Assembly: GCA_038211965.1 (NCBI GenBank)
Contig: JBBQVB010000104.1
Coordinates: 1 to 9,157, forward strand
DNA: 9,157 nucleotides
Source: Glacieibacterium sp038211965
GTDB taxonomy: Bacteria > Pseudomonadota > Alphaproteobacteria > Sphingomonadales > Sphingomonadaceae
Direction: 5' to 3'
Below the pieces are notes generated by a model that did not search any database, was not told the origin of the DNA, and worked only from the letters and a program-made list of their open reading frames with translations. The position numbers and the translations under genes are program-made. This document shows positions 1 through 7,419 of the stretch, piece by piece. How positions within the stretch are numbered: position 1 is the stretch's first letter; each line of letters begins with the position of its first letter.

Positions 1-2
1 TG

Positions 3-1394
3 ATCCTGTGGTTGCTGCCCGACGTCGACGGCGTCGCCGAGCCGGCGATGGCGACGCTGTTCGTCAGCTTCATCGTCGCCAACTGCCTGTGGCCCAACTA
101 CATCGCGCTCGACCTGCCGGGGCTGCCGTGGATCAATCCGCCCCGCATCATCACCTTCGCGCTGCTGGCGCTGGGCGTTTACGGCTATGCCTCGTCGTCG
201 CGGATGCGCGGCGAGATCGCCGAGACCTTGAGAGCGATCCCGCTGCTCAATCTCGCCTTCTGGGTGTTCACCGCAACGACGCTGCTCACCCTGCCTTTGT
301 CGGACCAGATTTTCTTCTCGATCAATAAATGGATCAACAACCAGATCTTCTGGACCTTTTTCTTCATTCTGTCGGCGTGGCTGTGCGTGTACCCCGGCGT
401 CATGGCGCGCGTCAGCCGGGTGACGGTGTGGTCGGCGATCCTCGTCGCGGTCGAATCGATCTACGAGTTCAAGATCGAGCGCGTGCCGTGGGTTAACAGC
501 ATCCCGAGCTTCCTCAAGATCGACGAAGGCTTCCTGCGCCACGTCCTCGACAGCCAGGCCCGCGCCGGTACCGACATCTACCGGGCCCACGGCACCTTCA
601 ACGTTGCGCTGATCCTTGCCGAATATCTGGCGATCGTGCTGCCGTTCGTCATCCACGAATTTCTCGAGGCACGCGGTTTCGTCCGCAAGGCGCTGATCGG
701 CTTCGGTTTCCTCGCGATTGCGGTGGCGATGTACCTGACCAACGCGCGCTCGGGCGTCGTCGGCTTCTTCATGGCGATCTTCATGTACGGCGGCTTCTAC
801 ATCTACCGCCACTGGCGGCGCGAAAAGCAGAGCCTGATCAGCGTCTCGATCCTCGCCTCACTGCCCGTCGCAGCGCTGGCGTTCGGCGTGCTGTCGCTGA
901 CGTGGCAGCGGTTGCATAACTTGACCTTCGGCGGCGGCCAGCACGAGAGCAGTTCGATGGCGCGCGCCGACCAGTGGGCGCTCGGCTGGCCCAAGGTGTT
1001 CTCCAACCCGATTGGCCACGGCGCCGGTCGCTCGGGCGATATCCTCGGCTATTTCACCCCCGGCGGCGAAGGCACCATCGACACGTATTTCCTCTCGCTG
1101 CTGCTCGAATACGGCTTCGTCGGGTTCATTGCCTTTGTCGCGCTGTTCGCCGGACAGGTTATCGTCGCGCTGCGCCTCTACCTCGACGCCGAAGGCGAGG
1201 AAACGCTGGTCGGTCCGGCGACGATCGCGATGCTTAACTTCGTCGTCATCAAATCGGTGCTCAGTTCGGAATTCAACATGCCGCTGGCGTTCGTGTTTCT
1301 GGGCTTCGTCTTCGCGGTCGCGGTACGGCAGCGGCGGCGACTGGGCACGATGGCTACGGCGCCGCACTTCACGGGCGCGCTCGCCGCACGCTGA
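3..1394 (+). CDS. O-antigen ligase / polysaccharide polymerase-like membrane protein, 5' truncated
   Basis: Seen: the frame is open from the first complete codon (position 3) to TGA at 1392-1394. A TTG at 12 is possible as a start, but the hydrophobic sequence already runs through the window edge, so I treat the gene as 5'-partial. The ~463 visible residues form about ten hydrophobic segments. In the middle is TNARSG (about 738-755), followed by a hydrophobic stretch. A larger, probably periplasmic, loop follows (about 900-1080), with RADQW, NPIGHGAGRSG and then DTYFLSLLLEYGFVG. Known: this order (small-residue/Arg motif in a helix, Arg-rich loop with Pro-Gly-x-Gly, then a Tyr-x-x-x-Leu-Glu-x-Gly helix) is typical of the Wzy_C/WaaL superfamily. 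These are inner-membrane proteins that polymerise or transfer undecaprenyl-linked glycans. Inference: it handles an O-antigen or exopolysaccharide; the sequence does not separate ligase from polymerase. Its stop is 16 nt before the esterase, so the two may be co-transcribed. Confidence 0.82.
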   Translation: MLWLLPDVDGVAEPAMATLFVSFIVANCLWPNYIALDLPGLPWINPPRIITFALLALGVYGYASSSRMRGEIAETLRAIPLLNLAFWVFTATTLLTLPLSDQIFFSINKWINNQIFWTFFFILSAWLCVYPGVMARVSRVTVWSAILVAVESIYEFKIERVPWVNSIPSFLKIDEGFLRHVLDSQARAGTDIYRAHGTFNVALILAEYLAIVLPFVIHEFLEARGFVRKALIGFGFLAIAVAMYLTNARSGVVGFFMAIFMYGGFYIYRHWRREKQSLISVSILASLPVAALAFGVLSLTWQRLHNLTFGGGQHESSSMARADQWALGWPKVFSNPIGHGAGRSGDILGYFTPGGEGTIDTYFLSLLLEYGFVGFIAFVALFAGQVIVALRLYLDAEGEETLVGPATIAMLNFVVIKSVLSSEFNMPLAFVFLGFVFAVAVRQRRRLGTMATAPHFTGALAAR

Positions 1395-1400
1395 TCGACA

Positions 1401-1408
1401 AGGGGGGA
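1401..1408 (+). promoter_or_regulatory. Ribosome binding site of the tannase-family esterase
   Basis: AGGGGGGA lies just ahead of the ATG at 1411. It is the only purine-rich stretch in the 16-nt gap after the preceding gene. It fixes the start used here and excludes the longer in-frame extension that runs back to 1012 through the upstream membrane-protein gene. Confidence 0.6.
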
Positions 1409-1410
1409 CG

Positions 1411-2829
1411 ATGCGACTGACACTGCTCGGAACGGCGGCGGTAGCGCTGCTGGCAGCGACTCCTGCAGCGGCGCTCGACTGTGCGGGGCTTAGCGGCGTC
1501 GCGCTGCCCGGCGCACAGGTCACCGCCGCCGCGGTCGTCCCCGCCGGAACGCCGCCGCTCAAGGCCACCGCCGACCTGTGCCGCGTCACCGTCACCGCGC
1601 ACCCGAGCGCCGACTCCGACGTGCGGATCGAGTTGTGGATCCCGCAGGGGGCAGCGTGGAACGGGCGCTTCCTCCAGGTCGGCAATGGCGGCTTCGCAGG
1701 GTCGATGCCGTATCGCCTGCTCGGCCTCGGCGTCGCGGGCGGCTTCGCCAGCGCGGGCACCGACGACGGCCACCAGGCCGACGGGCGCGACGGCAAATGG
1801 GCGCTCGGCCACCCCGAGAAGATCGTCGATTTCGGCACGCGCGCGGTCAAGACGACGACCGACATCGCCAAGGCACTCCTCACCGCCTACGCCGGCAAGG
1901 CCCCGCCCAAGTCGTACTTCTTCGGCTGCTCCGACGGCGGGCGCGAGGCCCTGATGACGGCGCAGCGCAACCCGGGCGACTTCGACGGCATCGTCGCAGG
2001 CGCTCCGGCGTATGCGTGGACCTCGCTGATGGCGAGCGGCGGGCTGCTCGGCAAGGCGCTGGCCAGCCCTGATCGCCGCATCCCCACCGCCAAGCTGCCC
2101 GCGCTGCAGGCCGCCGCGCTCAAGGCGTGCGGCAGCGGCCAGGGCTGGATCGCCGATCAGGCGGCGTGTCGCTTCGATCCCGGCGTCCTGGCGTGCAAGG
2201 GCGCGGTGAACGACCAGTGCCTGACTCCGGGCGAACTCAAGACGGTGCGTATGGTCTATGCGGGGATGCGCAACCCGGCGACGGGCAAGCCGCTGCCGGG
2301 CCTCAAGCCCGGAGCCGAGGCGGCGGGGGCGAACGGCTGGGAGGGCTGGGGGGTCGGTGGCGGTGCGGCGGGCGACACCAGCGGCTTCGCGCACGATCAC
2401 TTCGCCTATTTCGTTCGCCAGACGCCCGACTTCGCGCTGCACGACCTGACCACCGCCGATCTGTCGAAGAGCGAGCGCGACATGGCACCGCTGCTCAACG
2501 CGACCTCGCCCGACCTCTCCGCGTTCAAGGCGCGCGGCGGCAAGCTGATCCAGTACCACGGCTGGAACGACCCGGCGATTTCCCCCGAATACAGCCTGCG
2601 TTACGCGGCGGCAGTGGGCGCTAAGATGGGTGACGCCGCGAGCTTTTACCGGCTCTACATGGTGCCCGGCATGCTCCACTGCACCGGCGGCGCGTCGCCG
2701 ACGCAGATCGACTGGCTGGGGCCGCTCGTCGCGTGGGTCGAGGGTGGCACGGCCCCGCAGGCGATCGTCGCCCGTGGCACCGGCGGCGCAGCGCAGACCC
2801 TCATCCCTCAGGCTTCAGCCCGCCGGTAA
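1411..2829 (+). CDS. Exported tannase / feruloyl esterase family hydrolase
   Basis: 472 residues. The start is ATG 1411, with a strong Shine-Dalgarno and a signal peptide directly after it (hydrophobic core about residues 3-17, likely cut after AAA21). The catalytic signature of the tannase family (alpha/beta hydrolase, PF07519) is complete: GCSDGGRE with Cys173-Ser174 as nucleophile, HGWNDP with Asp387, and GMLHCTGG with His423-Cys424. In this family the two cysteines form a disulfide joining Ser and His (the CS-D-HC arrangement). Members hydrolyse esters of aromatic acids such as gallate, ferulate or related phenolics, so a periplasmic or secreted phenolic esterase is likely; the substrate cannot be read from sequence. 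The lid lies at about residues 200-340. The Cys240-Cys253 loop, normally longer and rich in Asp calcium ligands, is short here and retains one Asp. The 3' end overlaps motB on the other strand by 15 nt. Confidence 0.9.
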   Translation: MRLTLLGTAAVALLAATPAAALDCAGLSGVALPGAQVTAAAVVPAGTPPLKATADLCRVTVTAHPSADSDVRIELWIPQGAAWNGRFLQVGNGGFAGSMPYRLLGLGVAGGFASAGTDDGHQADGRDGKWALGHPEKIVDFGTRAVKTTTDIAKALLTAYAGKAPPKSYFFGCSDGGREALMTAQRNPGDFDGIVAGAPAYAWTSLMASGGLLGKALASPDRRIPTAKLPALQAAALKACGSGQGWIADQAACRFDPGVLACKGAVNDQCLTPGELKTVRMVYAGMRNPATGKPLPGLKPGAEAAGANGWEGWGVGGGAAGDTSGFAHDHFAYFVRQTPDFALHDLTTADLSKSERDMAPLLNATSPDLSAFKARGGKLIQYHGWNDPAISPEYSLRYAAAVGAKMGDAASFYRLYMVPGMLHCTGGASPTQIDWLGPLVAWVEGGTAPQAIVARGTGGAAQTLIPQASARR

Positions 2830-3714
2830 TTCGGCCTGCCGATACAGCAAGGTCACGCTGATCCGCCGGTTGCGCGGGTCGTTGCGGTCCTTGGGGTTGA
2901 ACGGGTCGGTATCTGCAACGCCCTCGATGCGGCGGAAGCGCGACGGCTCGACCCCCGACGACTGCAGCGCGCGCCGCGTCGCATCGGCGCGCGCGGTCGA
3001 CAGCGTCCAGTTGCTCGCGTCCCCGGCCGAATAGGCGACGCTGTCGGTGTGACCGCGCACCGTCAGCGCGTTGGGCACCCCCTCGACGGCATGCGCGACG
3101 GTGTGGACCAGCGCCGCCGCGTCGCCGGTGAAGGCGCTGGTGCCGAGCCCGAACATCGAGAAGTCGGCGCGCTCGACGATGTCGATGCGGAGGCCATCGC
3201 GGGTGCGCACGAAGCGGATCTGGCCTTTCAGCCCCTTGAGCGTCGGGTCGCCCGCGAGGCGCGCGTTGACGATCCGCTCGACCTTGGCGAAGCGCTCCTC
3301 GTCGGCGCGACGCTTGTTGCCCTTGTCGCTGGCCTTGTCCTGCGACACCGTGCGCGCGTCGAGCGGCCCGCCGCCGCCGCCCCCCGCGAGCGGCGTCGGA
3401 TGCGCCCCGCTGGCCGCGGCATGCGGCGCAAAGCCGTCGACCGACTGGATCGAGCGCCCACCCATCAGGCCGTTCGACCCGCCCGAATTCTTCATCTGGA
3501 TGACCGTCGGGGTGAAATAATCGGCAATGCCGCGGCGCTGGTCCTCGTTGGTCGCGCCGATGATCCACAGCAGCAGGAAGAACGCCATCATCGCGGTGAC
3601 GAAGTCGGCATAGGCGATCTTCCACGCGCCGCCGTGATGCGCGGCGTGGCTGCCGCGCTTGGCCTTGCGGTAGACGATCTCGGGTTCGAAGTGAGTGGGG
3701 AGTTCGTGTTTCAC
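2815..3714 (-). CDS. motB: Flagellar motor stator protein MotB
   Basis: 299 residues from a GTG start (3714-3712) whose last bases overlap the motA stop as GTGA. A longer frame back to 3897 would lie inside motA and is not used. Residues 10-53 contain HHGGAWKIAYADFVTAMMAFFLLLW: a basic cytoplasmic N-terminus and one transmembrane helix carrying Asp37, the counterpart of the proton-binding Asp32 of E. coli MotB. The helix resembles H+-type MotB rather than sodium-type PomB. Residues 54-80 match the plug region. A low-complexity linker follows, with a six-Gly run at 111-116. About residues 175-292 form the OmpA-like peptidoglycan-binding domain: GHTDS at 221-225, NWTLSTARA at 235-243 and NRRI at 282-285. 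MotB anchors the MotA channel to the cell wall around the flagellar rotor. It is the last gene of the minus-strand block. The family assignment is firm; ion specificity is inferred. Confidence 0.95.
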   Translation of the reverse strand: MKHELPTHFEPEIVYRKAKRGSHAAHHGGAWKIAYADFVTAMMAFFLLLWIIGATNEDQRRGIADYFTPTVIQMKNSGGSNGLMGGRSIQSVDGFAPHAAASGAHPTPLAGGGGGGPLDARTVSQDKASDKGNKRRADEERFAKVERIVNARLAGDPTLKGLKGQIRFVRTRDGLRIDIVERADFSMFGLGTSAFTGDAAALVHTVAHAVEGVPNALTVRGHTDSVAYSAGDASNWTLSTARADATRRALQSSGVEPSRFRRIEGVADTDPFNPKDRNDPRNRRISVTLLYRQAELPAG

Positions 3715-4574
3715 TTCGCGCGCAGCCCGTCGAAGACTTCGGAAAAGCTCGGCTGATTGCCCGGCGCGATGGCGGTGCGCGCCGCTTCGATGACCAGCGG
3801 CTGCGGCTGGCCGCGCAGGCTGGCGACGATGACGCGGCGGACGACCTGATAGATCTCGCCGTCGGCGTCGAGCACCGCCTTCAATCGCGCCGCGCACGGC
3901 CCGACGATGCCGTCGCTGAGCAGGACGCCGAGAAAGGTGCCGACCAGCGCCGAACCGATCATGCCGCCGAGGATCGCCGGCGGCTTGTCGATCGACCCCA
4001 TCGTCTTGACCACCCCGAGCACCGCCGCGACGATGCCGAGCGCGGGCAGCGCGTCGGACAGTGTCGTCAGCCGCTCGACAGGCAGATGCGCCGCGACATG
4101 GTGCGTCTCGATCGCGGTGTCGATGACGTCCTCGACCGCCTGCGCCGACACGCCGCCGGTCGAGACGACGAGCAGCCGCAGGCTGTCGGTGAGCAGGTGG
4201 AGGAACACCGGGTCCTTGAGGAATTGCGGGTAGTCGGCGAACACCGCGCTCGACTTGGGGTCCTCGATATGCGGCTCGACCGCCACGGCACCGTCGACCT
4301 TGAGCATCCGCATCAGCTTCGCGGTCAGATAGATCGCCGCGCTATAGTCGGCGCGCTTGTAGCGCGGGCCGCGGACGATGGCCCCGAAGCCGCCGCCGAT
4401 CGCCTTGATGCCCGCGATGTCGGTCGAAATCAGCGTTGCGCCGGCGGCAGCACCGGCGATGATCAAAAGCTCGTGGGGGAGCGCCTCGACCACCACCATG
4501 ATGTTGCCGCCGGTCAACGCAAAGCCACCGAACACCATGACGAACAGCACGATGAGACCGATCACCGAGACCAT
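3711..4574 (-). CDS. motA: Flagellar motor stator protein MotA
   Basis: 287 residues, close to the usual length. ATG at 4574-4572 is preceded by AGGGGGA four bases away. Four membrane helices are visible: about residues 3-20, 33-51, 172-193 and 200-226. A large cytoplasmic loop lies between helices 2 and 3, where the family contacts FliG. The loop carries the family-like stretch EPHIEDPKSSAVFADYP (about 100-116). LPALGIVAAVLGVVKTMGS and GSALVGTFLGVLLSDGIVGP are the MotA hallmark helices. Pro177 and Pro226 fall at the positions and spacing of the torque-critical Pro173 and Pro222 of E. coli MotA. MotA forms the five-subunit ring around MotB that conducts protons in the inner membrane. The gene follows flgL after an 87-nt gap and overlaps motB, so the two stator subunits should be translated in coupled fashion. 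Confidence 0.96.
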   Translation of the reverse strand: MVSVIGLIVLFVMVFGGFALTGGNIMVVVEALPHELLIIAGAAAGATLISTDIAGIKAIGGGFGAIVRGPRYKRADYSAAIYLTAKLMRMLKVDGAVAVEPHIEDPKSSAVFADYPQFLKDPVFLHLLTDSLRLLVVSTGGVSAQAVEDVIDTAIETHHVAAHLPVERLTTLSDALPALGIVAAVLGVVKTMGSIDKPPAILGGMIGSALVGTFLGVLLSDGIVGPCAARLKAVLDADGEIYQVVRRVIVASLRGQPQPLVIEAARTAIAPGNQPSFSEVFDGLRAK

Positions 4575-4661
4575 CGGGTCCCCCTGCCTGTGCCCGAACC
4601 CAGTGCCGCGCCGTCGGGCAGGGTTACGGCGGCGGCGCGCGGGGGTTGAGGGGGCGGGCGG
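4575..4661 (-). promoter_or_regulatory. flgL-motA intergenic gap with a hairpin upstream of the motA RBS
   Basis: This 87-nt gap is the largest in the flagellar block. It carries the motA Shine-Dalgarno (AGGGGGA, 4579-4585) and an inverted repeat TGCCCGA/TCGGGCA (4591-4597 with 4614-4620) whose loop is itself GC-rich. The hairpin ends six bases before the ribosome binding site. There is no T-run on either side, so it does not read as an intrinsic terminator. I could not find a convincing sigma-28 (TAAA / GCCGATAA-like) or sigma-54 promoter. It may be a leader structure affecting motA translation, or simply spacer. Confidence 0.3.
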
Positions 4662-5558
4662 TCAGAGGCGGTCCCACAGGCTGAGGCTGGCGACCTTGAC
4701 GAAGCTCGCCTGCGCCGCCTGCAGCACCGTCGTCAGGCGCTGGAGCTGCGCGATCGCGGTGGCGAGGTCGGTGCCCTCGAGCTTGCCCGCGTCGGTCTCG
4801 AGGCGCAGGTCGTCGGCGTTCATTCGCGCGGCTTCGGCGTCGAGGCGCTCGCCCAGTCGCCCCGTCTGCGCGCGCGCGTCGGCGGTGCGCGAGACCGCGG
4901 CGTCGAGGCCGGTGAGGACCGTGGCGAGGTCGGCGGCACGCGTCGCGTCGGGGGCGGCGAGCGCGGCTTGCAGGTCGTCGATGAGCGCAAAGGCATCGGC
5001 ATCGGGTCCCGTGAAGGCATCGGGGCCGGCGATCCCGCTCGCGACGACGCTGCCGCCGAGCGTGACCGTCGGTGCGCCACCGCTGCCAGCCCACACGACC
5101 TTGCCGCCCGCATCGCGCGCAAAGGCATCGCCGGTGCCGCGCACGCCGCCGAACAGCGGCGTGCCGTCGGGCGCGCGCGTGTTGGCGAACGCCATCAGTT
5201 GGTCGCCGATCCCCGCCGCTTCAGAGGCCAGTGTCGCCCGGTCGCCCGCGTTGAGCGTCGCGCTCGCCCCCGCCAGCGCAAGCTCGCGCGCGCGGATCAG
5301 CAGCGTCGCGACGCTGCCGAGCGCGGCATCGGCGGCATTGAGGCGGCTTGCGGCGGCATCGGCGACACGCAGGCCCGCCGCGCCGCTCGCCTGCGTCCGC
5401 CGCAGCCGCGTCGCGATGCCACTCGCGACGGGATCGTCCGACGGGGCCGCGAGGCGCTTGCCCGTCGCGATCTGCGATTGCAGCGTGTCGATGCGGCGCT
5501 GGAGCGCGGCCATGCCACCGACCTGCGCGTCGTGCGCGGCACGGGTGTTTATCTGCAT
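4662..5558 (-). CDS. flgL: Hook-filament junction protein FlgL (HAP3)
   Basis: 298 residues from ATG 5558-5556, one base after the flgK stop (TGA-G-ATG). A longer frame extends upstream to 5693 but lies inside flgK and lacks family sequence. The N-terminus has the flagellin-fold signature: LQRRIDTLQSQIATGKRL at 19-36, then PSDDPVASG at 39-47. The C-terminal helix (about residues 250-298) has the heptad-like pattern DLATAIAQLQRLTTVLQAAQASFVKV typical of flagellin-family ends. FlgL is exported by the flagellar type III apparatus and forms the ring joining FlgK to the filament. The middle is Ala/Gly/Asp-rich and poorly conserved, as expected. Order after flgK is the standard arrangement. No terminator is seen before motA. 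Confidence 0.93.
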   Translation of the reverse strand: MQINTRAAHDAQVGGMAALQRRIDTLQSQIATGKRLAAPSDDPVASGIATRLRRTQASGAAGLRVADAAASRLNAADAALGSVATLLIRARELALAGASATLNAGDRATLASEAAGIGDQLMAFANTRAPDGTPLFGGVRGTGDAFARDAGGKVVWAGSGGAPTVTLGGSVVASGIAGPDAFTGPDADAFALIDDLQAALAAPDATRAADLATVLTGLDAAVSRTADARAQTGRLGERLDAEAARMNADDLRLETDAGKLEGTDLATAIAQLQRLTTVLQAAQASFVKVASLSLWDRL

Positions 5559-5559
5559 C

Positions 5560-7419
5560 TCACCGCGCCACCTGCAGCAGCGCGTCGAACAGCTCGCGCG
5601 CCGCGGCGATGACCTGGGCGTTGGCCTTGTACGCCGCCTGCAGCCGCGACAGCTCGGCGGCCTCGCGGTCGAGGTCGACGCCGCCGACCGCATCGTTGGC
5701 GCGCGCCGCGTCGGCCTGCACCGCGCTCGCTGCGTCGGCGAGGCGGGTGGTCTCCGACAGGCGGCTGGCGATGCCTGCGACGGTCGCGTCGAGCCCGTCC
5801 TCGACCCCGCCGCTGGCGCGCAGCGCGAGCAACGCGCCGAGGTTGCCGGTATCGGCGCTCGAGACTCCGGCGCGGGCGATGCGGAAATTGTCGCCGGCCG
5901 CAGGCGTGCCGTCGATGGTGAACGCGAACCCCGCCCCAGTTATGCTCGTCCCGTCGAGCGTGGCGCTGGCCAGCACGGTGCCCGTAGCGGGATCGGCGAT
6001 GTCGGCGGTCGCGGGGCCGGTGATCCTGACGCTGTAGGCGGGCAACGCGGGCAGCGCGCTCGCGGCAGGGTCGGTTGCCAGCGCCAAGCGCCCGGTGCCC
6101 GCGTTGCTCGCCGCCGCATTGCCGAGCCAGCGCGCCGACACCGCCAGCGCAGTCGCGCCGACCGGGCGCAGCGCGAGGCCCGCCGCGCCGCCCGTCGTTA
6201 CAGCCACGAACACGTCGCCGTCGCGTGCGCCCGACGACGCCGACATGGTGACACCGTCGAGGCTCAGCGGCCCCGCGCCCGATACCGCGCCGGACGCGTC
6301 GGCGCGCGCCAAGGTCCACGCGCCCGCGGCGCGTCGCAGCGTGTAGCCCGCTGGATCGAGCGGCGCGGCGTCGGCGATGGCAACCTCGACCGTTGCAGTG
6401 CCGGCATTCGCTGCACCGGGCGTGACGGCAAGGGTGCGCGTGACGAACAGCGCCTGCCCGTCGGCGCCACTGGCATCGACGCCGAGTGCCTGGACGCGGT
6501 TGACGTCGTCGCCGAAACGCGTCGCGAGGGCGTCGAGATCGGTGGATGCGCGCGCCACAGCCCGCGCCGCCTCGAGCAGCCCCGCGAGGCTGCCGCTGGC
6601 GGGGAGGCGAACGCTGCGCGCCTCGTGCTCGGGGGCGAGCACCAGCTCCGCACCATTCGCGCCGTCGCGGACGCCGATGCGCACCGCAGTGTCGCCCTGC
6701 ACCAGCGCGGGCGCGTTCGGCCCGTCGCCGAGCGTCACTGTCACCGTCCCGCCGCGGCCCTCGACGACGCCGACGCGCAGGTAGGTGCCCAGCGAGCCGA
6801 GCAGCCGGTCGCGCTCGTCGAGCAGGGCGTTCGCGGCACCCCCCTGCGCGCGCGTCAGCTCGACATTGACGCGCGCCAGTGCCCCCGTCAGCGCGTTGAC
6901 CTCGCGCGTCGCCGTCGCGGTGGTGTCGGCAAGGTCGCCCGCGAGGGTCGTCAGGCCGGTTGCCGCATCGCGGAAGGCGGTCGCCGCCTGATCGGCGCGG
7001 TCGAGCGCGATGGCGCGCGCGGCGGTCGACAGCGGCGTCGCCGACAGCTCGTGCAGCCCGTCCCAGAAGTTGCCGAGCGCACCATTCAGCTGCGCGCCGT
7101 CGCCGCCGAGCACGCCCTGCAGCCGCGTCAGCCAGTCGCCGCGCGCGGTCAACCGCGCCACATCGCTGCCCGCATTGCGCGCCGCCTTGGCGGTCAGCGC
7201 GTCGTATGCCCGCGTCGCTGTCCCGGCGTCGACGCCGCTGCCGTTGGTGACGTCGCGCGTCAGCGGGCTGCCCGCCCCGGCGTTGGGCGCGGCGCGCAGG
7301 GTCACGGTGCGGCGGACATAGCCCGCCGAATCGGCGTTCGCGACATTGTCGCCAACGACGCCGAGCGCCGTGCGATAGGCTCGCACCCCCGCCGCACCGA
7401 TGCCGAGCAGATCGGTCAC
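5560..7419 (-). CDS. flgK: Hook-filament junction protein FlgK (HAP1)
   Basis: 619 residues from a GTG start (7419-7417) overlapping the flgJ stop as GTGA. The start is supported by the overlap and by the family N-terminus directly after it: LLGIGAAGVRAYRTALGVVG, then DNVANADSAGYVRRTV, the rod/hook/HAP N-terminal motif. Residues about 90-220 are alpha-helical and include LLDERDRLLGSLGTYL, a typical FlgK stretch. The C-terminal about 40 residues have the family ending VDLDREAAELSRLQAAYKAN, followed by AQVIAAARELFDALLQVAR. FlgK is exported through the flagellum and caps the hook as the first junction ring, on which FlgL and the filament assemble. Length is within the normal FlgK range. The central region is Ala/Gly/Asp/Thr-rich and variable. 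No frameshift is visible. Confidence 0.94.
   Translation of the reverse strand: MTDLLGIGAAGVRAYRTALGVVGDNVANADSAGYVRRTVTLRAAPNAGAGSPLTRDVTNGSGVDAGTATRAYDALTAKAARNAGSDVARLTARGDWLTRLQGVLGGDGAQLNGALGNFWDGLHELSATPLSTAARAIALDRADQAATAFRDAATGLTTLAGDLADTTATATREVNALTGALARVNVELTRAQGGAANALLDERDRLLGSLGTYLRVGVVEGRGGTVTVTLGDGPNAPALVQGDTAVRIGVRDGANGAELVLAPEHEARSVRLPASGSLAGLLEAARAVARASTDLDALATRFGDDVNRVQALGVDASGADGQALFVTRTLAVTPGAANAGTATVEVAIADAAPLDPAGYTLRRAAGAWTLARADASGAVSGAGPLSLDGVTMSASSGARDGDVFVAVTTGGAAGLALRPVGATALAVSARWLGNAAASNAGTGRLALATDPAASALPALPAYSVRITGPATADIADPATGTVLASATLDGTSITGAGFAFTIDGTPAAGDNFRIARAGVSSADTGNLGALLALRASGGVEDGLDATVAGIASRLSETTRLADAASAVQADAARANDAVGGVDLDREAAELSRLQAAYKANAQVIAAARELFDALLQVAR

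Noticed and set aside
12..14. TTG as the real start of the polysaccharide polymerase/ligase gene
   Set aside because: The frame is open to the window edge and the upstream codons (Ile-Leu-Trp) continue the hydrophobic segment. No ribosome binding site can be judged, so a truncated gene is more likely.
3715..3897. Longer MotB starting at 3897
   Set aside because: The added Arg/Pro-rich residues lie within motA in another frame, and MotB homology begins at the GTG overlapping the motA stop.
4591..4620. Hairpin downstream of flgL as an intrinsic terminator
   Set aside because: There is no T-run after the stem in the flgL direction, and it lies immediately before the motA ribosome binding site.
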